From the NCBI GenBank assembly GCA_027081495.1, contig JALWKJ010000163.1:1-14164 (forward strand): 14,164 bases of DNA, written 5' to 3'. Shown one piece after another: positions 1 to 6,932 of this stretch. A model generated the notes under the pieces. That model was given only the letters and a program-made list of their open reading frames with translations. It had not been told where the DNA came from and did not search any database. Position 1 is the first letter of the stretch, and the number at the start of each line of letters is the position of its first letter. Origin of the DNA: Campylobacterales bacterium (GTDB lineage Bacteria > Campylobacterota > Campylobacteria > Campylobacterales > QNZT01). The translations under genes were made by a program, and so were the position numbers.

Positions 1-2735
1 GTTTTTGCCAGCGTATAAACTTTTTGATTGTGGACAAATTCTACAACCGTTTTCGTTCCTAGCTTTTTGGAAAACGCTATGATCGCTTCGGCGATAGTTT
101 TTGCGTTTTCGTCCGTATCGATATTTTTGATGATACTTCCGTCGATTTTAATAAAATCCGCATCGAGCATGAGTATTTGCGTAAAATTCGAGTAGCCGCT
201 TCCAAAATCGTCTATCGCTATTTTTGCGCCGAAACTCTTTACTTTTTTTATAAATTTATTTATAGTCTCATAATCTTTTATCTCTTGCGATTCGGTTATT
301 TCAAATATTATTTTGTTCGAGTGCGGATGAGATTTGAGTTTGTCAAATATAAGTCGGCTGATTTCGTTATCGACGATATCTTCCACCTCGATATTGATCG
401 AAAATTCAAATTCCGGCAATTTTTTTGACTCGGCGAAAGTTTTATCAAGTATGATTTTTGTTATTTTTGTATAAAGTTTCGCTTTTTTAGCGATATCGAG
501 AAAGAAAAAGGGAGTAAAAACTTCGTTGTTTTGATCTATCAATCTAACAAGAGATTCATATTTTGTAACGGTGTCGGTATCGTTGTCGATGATCGGTTGA
601 AAATATGCCGTAATTCGATCGTTTTCTATAGCGGATTTTATTTTATTTACCCATGCGATATTGTTTGCATAGTGATCTTCTTTGCTCATTTCACTGTTAT
701 ATATGAGAAACTTTTTATTTTGCGTTTTTGCGTTTTTTCTTGCGATATTCGTATAATTGGGCAGATTTTCAAAGTTTTTATCCGCTTCATACGATACCGC
801 TCCCCCGCTTATCGTAACGCTAACGCAGTTTTGTTTATCGCAGTTTATCGTGTGCTTTTCTATATAATCGATTATCTCTTTAAACGCGCCGCTATATTGT
901 TCAATACTTAATCCGTAGCTTTCAAAATAGAGTATAAATTCGTCCGTATGGAGTTTATACGGTTTACAGTTGGCGGCCGCGGCTATTTTTTTGATGATTT
1001 TTGCTACATGAATTAGCGTTTTATCTCCCGTTTTTGTACCGTAAAAATCGTTTAAACTGGCAAAATCATCGATATTTAAATAGAGCAATAGAGGATTTTT
1101 CGCATTTTTAAGGTCGTCAAGCAGTTGGCTTCTGTTTGGAAGAGAGGTTAAAAGATCGACTTTTTGTTTTTTTATCTCCTCTTTACTTTTTTCAAGTTCG
1201 GTTATGTCGTGTCTGACCGCGACATATTCCTGAATTTCGCCTTTGGAATTAAGTATCGGTATGATAGTGGCATCGACGATATAAGTCGCGCCGTCTTTTC
1301 GTCTGTTTTTTATTATCCCTTTCCAGATCTTTTTTGCTTTGATCGTTTTCCATAAACTTTTGAAAGTCTCTTTTGGCATATCCGGATGACGGACGATGTT
1401 ATGAGGGTAGCCTACAAGCTCTTTTTTGCTATATCCCGAGAGTTCGCAAAACATTTTGTTTACATAAGTTATAACGCCTCTTTTGTCGGTTTTTGAGACG
1501 ATACTCGACTGATCGATGGCGTTTTTGTATCCGTCCAAAAAGGCGATATTTTTGCTGAGTTGTTTACTCATATCGTTAAAAGCCTTGATCGCTTCGCCTA
1601 TTTCGTCGTCCGCATCGGTTTTTAGATTTATATTTGTTTTGCCTTTTGCGATCATGTTCGAAGCGATTTTTAATTTTCTTAAATTTCCGGTAACCGAATA
1701 ATAGAGCGCTCCAAAAAGATATGACGCGCTTATAAGAATAATCAAAAAACCTATAGCTAAAAATAAAAGTTTTTGCGATGATTGTCGCGCGGTGTTTTTT
1801 ATTAGATCTTCATAAGCGAGTGATAATAAACGATAAAGTTTTATCTGTTGTTTGATCGCGTCTGAAGATTGATTGAAAAATTTTTTGCTTTCATATTGCG
1901 GTGTTTGGCTTAAGATCATATGATTGTTTACGATATTCAATATCTCTTCGAGTTTATGAAATACAAGCAGAGTCTCTTTGTGAATATTATGATAATTTGG
2001 CGTTTTTTTTAGGATGTGATTGTCTATGAGGGTCGATTCAATCGATTTTATCAGCGCATAAAGTGAAAGAAGTTTTTTTCTTTCATCCTGTGTGATACTT
2101 TTTTTTGCCAAAATACCTGTGCCCAAACCTCTTAGTTGTCCCGTAAACTCTTCGAGCATAAGGAGTTTCTCTTCCAGCATTTGCGAAAGATAATTGATTC
2201 TCATATCGTTAGTTGTGTTAAAAGATGTTTTTTGAGAGATTAAATTAAAAGTTTTTATGAGCAGTTTTATCGTATCGCTATGTTGTTCGAATATTTCGCT
2301 GCTTGAAACGCTCTGTTTAAAGTTGTTTAGTTTAATGAGTTCAAGATTTCCAAGAGCCTCTATAAAGTAATTGTTATATCTAAGAATATTTAGATGATCT
2401 TTGTCAAAATCTATAAGTTTGATCAATCTTTTATTTAAAATCTTTTCAGTTTCTTTAATTTGTTTTTTAAAGTTCTCTTCGCCGTTTAAAAATCCGAATG
2501 TCGCGCCTCTATGTATTTGGATAGATTGTATAATATCTTCGATCAGGTTTGCGTACTCTAAACCGGTTATTTGTTTATCGTATCTTTCAAGTTTTTCAAA
2601 GTAGTCTGAAAACAACTTGTTTGAGGGGGCTATCAACAATAAAAACAGAATAGAAATAGATAAAATCAATCTTGTTTTTAGAGGGAGTTTGTTTAAGATT
2701 AAACTTGCCGGTCGTAATATTTTATTAAAAAACAT
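1..2735 (-). CDS. Membrane sensor with HAMP, Aer-like PAS, degenerate GGDEF and EAL domains (c-di-GMP phosphodiesterase candidate; 3' end cut off)
   Basis: One uninterrupted frame runs from ATG at 2735 to the left edge (911 codons seen; C-terminus missing). AGGGGG lies 4 bases before the ATG. In order: TM helix ~23-37; helical periplasmic region ~40-320, with an HRG-containing stretch near residue 76 that resembles NIT-type nitrate/nitrite sensor domains; TM helix ~323-345; HAMP-like linker ~346-393 (DEIGE at 377-381); PAS ~405-520 with the Aer-type IVRHPDMP at 447-454; GGDEF ~530-680; EAL from ~705. The GGDEF signature is HTDEF (596-600), the first metal Asp of DxD is Asn555, and I see no RxxD I-site, so cyclase activity is doubtful. 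EAL has ESL at 727-729, Asn781, Glu812, Asp842-Asp843, Lys863 and Glu899, with the spacing expected for an active phosphodiesterase. The inference is an inner-membrane protein that breaks down c-di-GMP in response to a periplasmic and a redox/PAS signal. The ligand is unknown. Confidence 0.93.
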   Translation of the reverse strand, partial: MFFNKILRPASLILNKLPLKTRLILSISILFLLLIAPSNKLFSDYFEKLERYDKQITGLEYANLIEDIIQSIQIHRGATFGFLNGEENFKKQIKETEKILNKRLIKLIDFDKDHLNILRYNNYFIEALGNLELIKLNNFKQSVSSSEIFEQHSDTIKLLIKTFNLISQKTSFNTTNDMRINYLSQMLEEKLLMLEEFTGQLRGLGTGILAKKSITQDERKKLLSLYALIKSIESTLIDNHILKKTPNYHNIHKETLLVFHKLEEILNIVNNHMILSQTPQYESKKFFNQSSDAIKQQIKLYRLLSLAYEDLIKNTARQSSQKLLFLAIGFLIILISASYLFGALYYSVTGNLRKLKIASNMIAKGKTNINLKTDADDEIGEAIKAFNDMSKQLSKNIAFLDGYKNAIDQSSIVSKTDKRGVITYVNKMFCELSGYSKKELVGYPHNIVRHPDMPKETFKSLWKTIKAKKIWKGIIKNRRKDGATYIVDATIIPILNSKGEIQEYVAVRHDITELEKSKEEIKKQKVDLLTSLPNRSQLLDDLKNAKNPLLLYLNIDDFASLNDFYGTKTGDKTLIHVAKIIKKIAAAANCKPYKLHTDEFILYFESYGLSIEQYSGAFKEIIDYIEKHTINCDKQNCVSVTISGGAVSYEADKNFENLPNYTNIARKNAKTQNKKFLIYNSEMSKEDHYANNIAWVNKIKSAIENDRITAYFQPIIDNDTDTVTKYESLVRLIDQNNEVFTPFFFLDIAKKAKLYTKITKIILDKTFAESKKLPEFEFSINIEVEDIVDNEISRLIFDKLKSHPHSNKIIFEITESQEIKDYETINKFIKKVKSFGAKIAIDDFGSGYSNFTQILMLDADFIKIDGSIIKNIDTDENAKTIAEAIIAFSKKLGTKTVVEFVHNQKVYTLAK

Positions 2736-2739
2736 TTTT

Positions 2740-2762
2740 CCCCCTGGTCTGTCCCTGTCTGT
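2740..2762 (-). repeat. Imperfect tandem repeat ACAGACAGGG / ACAGACCAGGGGG over the ribosome site
   Basis: Read on the minus strand, two purine-rich units (2762-2753 and 2752-2740) stand side by side, and the second supplies the AGGGGG ribosome site four bases before the GGDEF/EAL start codon. G-rich DNA is conspicuous in this AT-rich spacer. It could be a translational control site or simply a duplicated Shine-Dalgarno region. Confidence 0.5.
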
Positions 2763-2792
2763 TTAATATCGGATTAAATAAGAAAATATTTA

Positions 2793-2817
2793 AGATAATA
2801 ATCTAAAATGATTATCT
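2793..2817. repeat. Inverted repeat AGATAAT-N11-ATTATCT in the divergent spacer
   Basis: Two perfect 7-base arms, 2793-2799 and 2811-2817, face each other across 11 bases. The left arm also begins a shorter palindrome (AGAT-AATA-ATCT, 2793-2804). The position is upstream of both divergent genes and would suit an operator. The arms resemble half-sites of the Fur box, but the spacing does not fit the 19-base Fur consensus. In DNA this AT-rich, a 7-base inverted repeat can arise by chance. Confidence 0.35.
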
Positions 2818-2901
2818 CAAGATTAGTATTTTACTTGCATGGCGCTTAAAATCGCTTTTATTTATTGTTAAGTACTCAGTAAAAATTTTTACACTTTTTG
2901 T

Positions 2902-2907
2902 TAGAAT
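2902..2907 (+). promoter_or_regulatory. Candidate -10 element for the ybeY transcript
   Basis: TAGAAT differs from TATAAT at one position and is preceded by T-tracts (2886-2890 and 2895-2899). It lies about 22 bases before the ybeY ATG, which would give a leader of roughly 15 bases. AGAAGG just before the ATG (about 2919-2924) is a good ribosome site. No -35 hexamer is recognisable, so this rests on position and a short match only. Confidence 0.4.
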
Positions 2908-2929
2908 AATATCTTTTTAGAAGGTAAAT

Positions 2930-3346
2930 ATGATTTCAATAGACGATAAAGTTAATACCGGATATGATTTCGTTCGGCTTGAATCGATTCGAGAAAGATT
3001 GTGTGATCGTGAAGTCGAATTGATTTTAACTAACGATAAAGAGATAAAAGCTTTAAATGCCAAATACAGAAATATAGATAAAGCCACCGATGTTTTAAGT
3101 TTTCCGCTTCAAGATGTCGCGTTTATGCCTCTTGGAACGATTATTGTTAGTATCGATAAAGTAAAAGCAAAAGCAAAAGAACTAGGTCATGATGAAGAAG
3201 ATGAATTGGCGCTTTTGTTTATACACGGACTTTTGCATCTGCTTGGATTCGATCATGAGAGCGACGAAGGCCAGATGCGACAAAGAGAGAGAGAAATTAT
3301 TAAAGATTTCAGTCTTCCCGATAGTCTGATATTAAGGAATGAGTAG
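2930..3346 (+). CDS. ybeY: Endoribonuclease YbeY (rRNA maturation factor)
   Basis: YbeY is a zinc-dependent single-strand endoribonuclease needed for 16S rRNA 3'-end maturation and ribosome quality control in the cytoplasm. The 138-residue product has the family signature: the zinc triad His99, His103 and His109 in a HGLLHLLGFDHE segment, and the conserved YRNIDKATDVLSFP stretch (46-59) containing the conserved Arg (Arg47). Length is slightly short of the usual ~150, which is common in this phylum. The ATG is well placed after AGAAGG. Its TAG stop overlaps by one base the GTG start of the downstream exchanger gene, so it is probably the first gene of a three-gene transcript. Confidence 0.96.
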   Translation: MISIDDKVNTGYDFVRLESIRERLCDREVELILTNDKEIKALNAKYRNIDKATDVLSFPLQDVAFMPLGTIIVSIDKVKAKAKELGHDEEDELALLFIHGLLHLLGFDHESDEGQMRQREREIIKDFSLPDSLILRNE

Positions 3347-4287
3347 TGGAGTATATAATATTTTTGGTTTCTATGGCGGCGCTTATAAAAGGTGCGGATT
3401 TTGTAATAGAAGAGGCGGAAAAAATCGCTTTTCATTACAACATCTCGAGTTTTATAATCGGCGCCACGATTGTAGCGCTTGGAACGAGTCTGCCGGAGAT
3501 GGCGGCTTCCGTTTTTGCAAGCGCGCACTCAAAAAGCGATCTAGCGGTTTCAAATGTCATAGGCAGTAATATTTTCAATATAGCTCTAGTTTTGGGCGTG
3601 GTCTTTTTCATAGCCAAAAAGATGGAACCTATAAGAGATATGTTTGCGGACGACAGTTCCTGGGCGCTTTTTCCTATACTTATTTTTTTGGTTGTCGGAT
3701 TTGACGGTGAAATTTCCAGATTTGAAGGCTTTATTTATATTCTCATGATGGGCGCTTATGTGATGTTTTTATTTAACAACGCTTCGGATGTTTTAATCGG
3801 CGAAGTTGACGAAGAGTTAAAAAAAGAGCCTTTTGATTGGAAAAGTACCGCTATGCTTCTTGGCGGCGGATTTGTGCTTGTCATCGCCGGAGCGAATTTT
3901 GCCATACAAAGCGCCTCGCAAATCGCTAGAAATTTTGGAGTGAGCGAATGGATAATAGGACTTCTTCTTGTAGCGCTTGGAACGAGTCTGCCGGAATTGG
4001 TTGTCAGTATTCGCGCGGCGAAAAAGAAAAATGCCGACATGATAATAGGCAACATTATAGGAAGCAATGTCGCGAATTTTACGATGGTTTTGGGAGCGGC
4101 GGCGATGGTGAATCCTTTGAAAGTCGATTTTAACGAAAATGCTTTTGATATCATGACGGCGCTCATCCTTACCGTTATGCTGGTATTCGTAACGGCAAAT
4201 AAATTATACAATCGTTCAACCGGAATTGTTTTTTTGCTGATGCTGATTTTAGTGTTAAATAACAGTTTCGTCGCGTTTGTAAATTGA
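3346..4287 (+). CDS. Calcium/sodium antiporter of the CaCA family (YrbG-like)
   Basis: A 313-residue polytopic inner-membrane protein, about ten predicted helices, built from two inverted alpha-repeat halves. Each half carries the hallmark GTSLPE (46-51 and 212-217), followed by GSN(I/V)xNxxxVLG, the ion-binding signature of the K+-dependent Na+/Ca2+ exchanger branch that includes YrbG. Such proteins exchange Ca2+ for Na+ (or H+) across the membrane. Direction and substrate cannot be told from sequence. Start: GTG at 3346, one base overlapping the ybeY stop and about 7 bases after AAGGA. No in-frame ATG fits before the first helix. The two alpha-repeats share an exact 28-base stretch of DNA (3470-3497 and 3968-3995). 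It ends at 4287, just before the metallopeptidase gene. Confidence 0.94.
   Translation: MEYIIFLVSMAALIKGADFVIEEAEKIAFHYNISSFIIGATIVALGTSLPEMAASVFASAHSKSDLAVSNVIGSNIFNIALVLGVVFFIAKKMEPIRDMFADDSSWALFPILIFLVVGFDGEISRFEGFIYILMMGAYVMFLFNNASDVLIGEVDEELKKEPFDWKSTAMLLGGGFVLVIAGANFAIQSASQIARNFGVSEWIIGLLLVALGTSLPELVVSIRAAKKKNADMIIGNIIGSNVANFTMVLGAAAMVNPLKVDFNENAFDIMTALILTVMLVFVTANKLYNRSTGIVFLLMLILVLNNSFVAFVN
3470..3497 (+). repeat. 28-base direct repeat, copy 1, encoding the first GTSLPE motif
   Basis: Identical base for base to 3968-3995. It codes for VALGTSLP and flanking bases in the first alpha-repeat of the exchanger. The two halves of CaCA proteins arose by an ancient duplication, but matching third codon positions over 28 bases is more than protein homology requires. 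Confidence 0.85.
3968..3995 (+). repeat. 28-base direct repeat, copy 2, encoding the second GTSLPE motif
   Basis: Second copy of the 3470-3497 sequence, 498 bases downstream and in the same reading frame. The flanking DNA has diverged on both sides (GAT versus ATT directly after it). Confidence 0.85.
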
Positions 4288-4292
4288 ATTTT

Positions 4293-6932
4293 ATGAAAAA
4301 GATTCTCTTTTTCCTCTTTATTTTATATTTGGATCTTTTTAGCTCGCAGGTAGTGCCCGGCGATGAGTATATAAGCGCGAAAGATAAAAAAATAGATCTG
4401 ATTGTCGCTGGTGAATATGAAAAATTAGCGCCTAAAATTTTTGGATTTGAAAAAAAAGTTTTTGAAAAATATGAAAAGCTCTTCGGATATATGCTTGACG
4501 ATAAACTCTATTTGATTTTCGCTTCTTCTAACAATCAAATATCAAATGCCTTTTCTACGCAGTTTCCTTTAAATATGCAAGTTGATTATATCGGCGGTAG
4601 TCTGATGAGCGACTATTTTTCGACGACTTCATGGTTTAAAACTATACTATCTCACGAGAGCGCTCACAATTTTCAACTAAACGCAAAAAAAAATCCAATT
4701 TCGGCTTTTTTGCATAAAATAGTTAAAAATACGCCATATACTTCACTTCTGTTTATACCGGTTTTTCCTGTGCCGAATATTTTCGAATCCTCTTTCATAC
4801 TTGAAGGAAACGCGGTTTTAAACGAGTCTCTCTTTGCAAACGGCGGAAGGCTTTACAGCGGAGAGGCTTTGGCGATGAGCGTTTTGCAGGCGAAAGCGGG
4901 CTATATAACGCCCCAAAGAGTATATAACGATCATCTATTTTTTCCTTACAAAACGCATCATTACATAGTGGGAGGATTTTTTCAACTCTTTTTGGCGCAA
5001 AAATACGGTTTAAAAAAGACGAATCGTTATTTTTTGGCATACTCCGATCAATGGCTTCCGTTTTTTACAAACTCCGTATTTAAAACTCATTTTGGTAAAA
5101 ATTTCGAAGAAGAGTTAAAAGAGTACAATCAATGGCTTTTGAAAAAAGGCGAAAGTTTTATTCCCACACAAGCTAAAAAAATCGTTTCTTCAAAATCCGC
5201 TATTTCGTTAAGCAGCGATAAAAAAGAGATATTTTTTCTAATAACCGATAAAAAAAGCGCTCCAAAACTTGTTCGTTTCGATAAAAAAAGTGGATCTTTT
5301 AGTTTTGAATCGGGCGATTATCTTTTTGGAAAAGTGTTTAAAATAGATGGAAAATTTTATACGAGAAGTTACGCCAAAACAAAAAGAGACAAAATTGAAA
5401 TAGCGCTTTTTGACGAAAATGGCGTTGTTAAAAAAAATAGCGGGGGAAAAGTTTTACAAGATATACTTTCAGATAAAAAGGAGCTCTATTTTGCCGTAAA
5501 AAGCTCGTTTGACGAGCCAAAACTTTATAAAGACGGCAAATATCTTTATAAAGTGAACTCTAGCGTTATAACCGATAGCGGCGAAGATATATACTATTTT
5601 AGGCAAAAGGGTAAAAAGCGCACTCTTTATAAGAACGAAAAAGCTCTGTTTTCATTTAACGGATACTACTCAAAAGCGGTTGACATCGATTCAAAAAAGA
5701 GGGTTTTATTTATTTCAAACTCATCAAGCGGTACGACTCTTTATAGATATGATCCAAATTCAGGCATACAAAGAGTTTTAGATTCGGATGATGTGATAGA
5801 CGCGAAATTGATCGATGATGAAAATTTGCTTGTAGAAGTTATAAGAGCGGATGAAATAGAGATGCTTCAAACAAATATTTCGCCAAAAAATCAAAGTCCG
5901 TTTGAAGTAAGCTATTTTTTTGAATCGGAAGATAACAAAAGTATTGAGATGAAAACTTATAAAACTCATAAATACAAACCTATAAAAAATCTCCGCTACA
6001 GCTCTTTAAATCAATTTGTGGAATTAAATGAAAACAATGAGATCGATTTTAATCTAAGAGCGACTTTCGCCGATCCTCTTGAGCAAAACTACTTCTCGCT
6101 TTTTCTCTCAAGGTTAAATAATAAAACGATCATGGGAACCGGTTATTTAAATGAACAAAATCTCGCAAATTTTTATATAGATTTATATACCGTTTTAGAA
6201 GAGGAAAAAAGCGTCAAAAGCAGGGGAGTCGGGTTTAACGGATATCTTAAATATCCCCTCTATAAAAATGTATATAAAAGCGCTGACTTTAAAATAGGTT
6301 ATCATCTTGATTCTAACAAAGAGGAGAGATCGCCGCTTAGTATCGCGCTTTCGTTTTCCGATACAAAACGCTTTGGTTATAGTTTTTATCCAAACGACAA
6401 AAACGCTTTAAAGATATATGGCGTAAACGATAGAGAAGATTATATTTTCGGTGCGAAATATAATTTCTCAAAAGGTTTTGCTAGAGAAATTTTTTTAAAA
6501 GCGCTCTTTGAATACTCTAAAAGCGATTTGAAAGATCTTGATGCGAAAAAGAGCAGGGGAGTTTGGGTAGATGACGCTAAAATAAGCGGTATCGACGATC
6601 CATCCCGTATCGTTATGGGAAGTTTAGTTAACGACATCTATGTAAAAGATGTTTTAAAATGCGGAGTCGGCATATCGAAAGTTTTTAACGCTAGCGCTTA
6701 TTTTTATTCATTTCCGCTCTCGTTGCGCCGCGAAGCTCTCTATACGAAGTATAGCTACTATAATCTAGGCGTTAAAAACGGTAGATTAAATATAGACGAA
6801 TATACTCTAGGACTAACCCTTGAGCTGCTTTTAATGCATAAATCGGCGGTAAATGTCGATTTTGAATTTTTATTTAACGACGATTACTCGCCCGTAAATC
6901 GTTTTAAAATGATCATAGACGCCTCTTTTTAA
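4293..6932 (+). CDS. Exported HExxH metallopeptidase fused to a TolB-like beta-propeller and a C-terminal outer-membrane beta-barrel
   Basis: I recognise domain types but no named gene. From ATG 4293 (879 residues) there is a signal peptide (MKK, then a hydrophobic run to ~18). A peptidase-MA-like domain (~20-290) has HESAH at 121-125 and a plausible third zinc ligand, Glu171, in EGNAVLNES. The ~295-555 region has repeated short strands of the D-x-Y/F, 'LYKDGK', 'LYRYDPNSG' kind, which looks like a TolB/WD40-type propeller. From ~560 there are alternating strands with the 'FADPLEQN' pattern of surface-antigen-type barrels, and the chain ends in Phe879, the usual outer-membrane insertion signal. 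This suggests an outer-membrane protease or protease-derived scaffold; the substrate is unknown. TTG at 4284 would add three residues; neither start has a clear ribosome site, so coupling to the exchanger gene (stop 4287) is likely. It converges on mrdA with a 4-base overlap. Confidence 0.85.
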   Translation: MKKILFFLFILYLDLFSSQVVPGDEYISAKDKKIDLIVAGEYEKLAPKIFGFEKKVFEKYEKLFGYMLDDKLYLIFASSNNQISNAFSTQFPLNMQVDYIGGSLMSDYFSTTSWFKTILSHESAHNFQLNAKKNPISAFLHKIVKNTPYTSLLFIPVFPVPNIFESSFILEGNAVLNESLFANGGRLYSGEALAMSVLQAKAGYITPQRVYNDHLFFPYKTHHYIVGGFFQLFLAQKYGLKKTNRYFLAYSDQWLPFFTNSVFKTHFGKNFEEELKEYNQWLLKKGESFIPTQAKKIVSSKSAISLSSDKKEIFFLITDKKSAPKLVRFDKKSGSFSFESGDYLFGKVFKIDGKFYTRSYAKTKRDKIEIALFDENGVVKKNSGGKVLQDILSDKKELYFAVKSSFDEPKLYKDGKYLYKVNSSVITDSGEDIYYFRQKGKKRTLYKNEKALFSFNGYYSKAVDIDSKKRVLFISNSSSGTTLYRYDPNSGIQRVLDSDDVIDAKLIDDENLLVEVIRADEIEMLQTNISPKNQSPFEVSYFFESEDNKSIEMKTYKTHKYKPIKNLRYSSLNQFVELNENNEIDFNLRATFADPLEQNYFSLFLSRLNNKTIMGTGYLNEQNLANFYIDLYTVLEEEKSVKSRGVGFNGYLKYPLYKNVYKSADFKIGYHLDSNKEERSPLSIALSFSDTKRFGYSFYPNDKNALKIYGVNDREDYIFGAKYNFSKGFAREIFLKALFEYSKSDLKDLDAKKSRGVWVDDAKISGIDDPSRIVMGSLVNDIYVKDVLKCGVGISKVFNASAYFYSFPLSLRREALYTKYSYYNLGVKNGRLNIDEYTLGLTLELLLMHKSAVNVDFEFLFNDDYSPVNRFKMIIDASF

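Larger units (their letters stand above)
2736..2929. promoter_or_regulatory. Divergent intergenic region between the GGDEF/EAL gene and ybeY
   Basis: This is the only non-coding stretch of any size in the window (194 bases, strongly AT-rich). It separates two divergently read genes and so should carry both promoters. Rightwards, TAGAAT at 2902-2907 sits in a T-rich context with no clear -35, as is usual for the main sigma factor in Campylobacterota. Leftwards, TATTAT- and TATTAA-like hexamers lie between about 2764 and 2804 on the minus strand, but I cannot choose between them. It also holds an inverted repeat (2793-2817) and a purine-rich tandem repeat (2740-2762). I see no hairpin with a T-run that would act as a terminator, and no riboswitch. 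Confidence 0.6.

Noticed and set aside
177..1701. Plus-strand open frames at 177-428, 531-911, 1164-1355 and 1516-1701
   Set aside because: They lie opposite a continuous minus-strand gene with clear PAS, GGDEF and EAL motifs, have no recognisable domains, and are rich in Phe/Tyr/Ile as expected of antisense frames in AT-rich DNA.
2794..2816. Fur box suggested by GATAAT and ATTATC arms
   Set aside because: The arms are 11 bases apart, while the 19-base Fur consensus needs 7, and neighbouring positions do not match; kept only as an unassigned inverted repeat.
2808..2849. A 13-codon plus-strand open frame (ATG at 2808) in the divergent spacer
   Set aside because: No ribosome site, no recognisable peptide, and open frames this short are expected by chance.
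3756..4211. A 151-codon minus-strand open frame opposite the exchanger
   Set aside because: It is the mirror of a membrane-protein gene whose two alpha-repeats are unmistakable; long antisense frames commonly appear opposite such genes.
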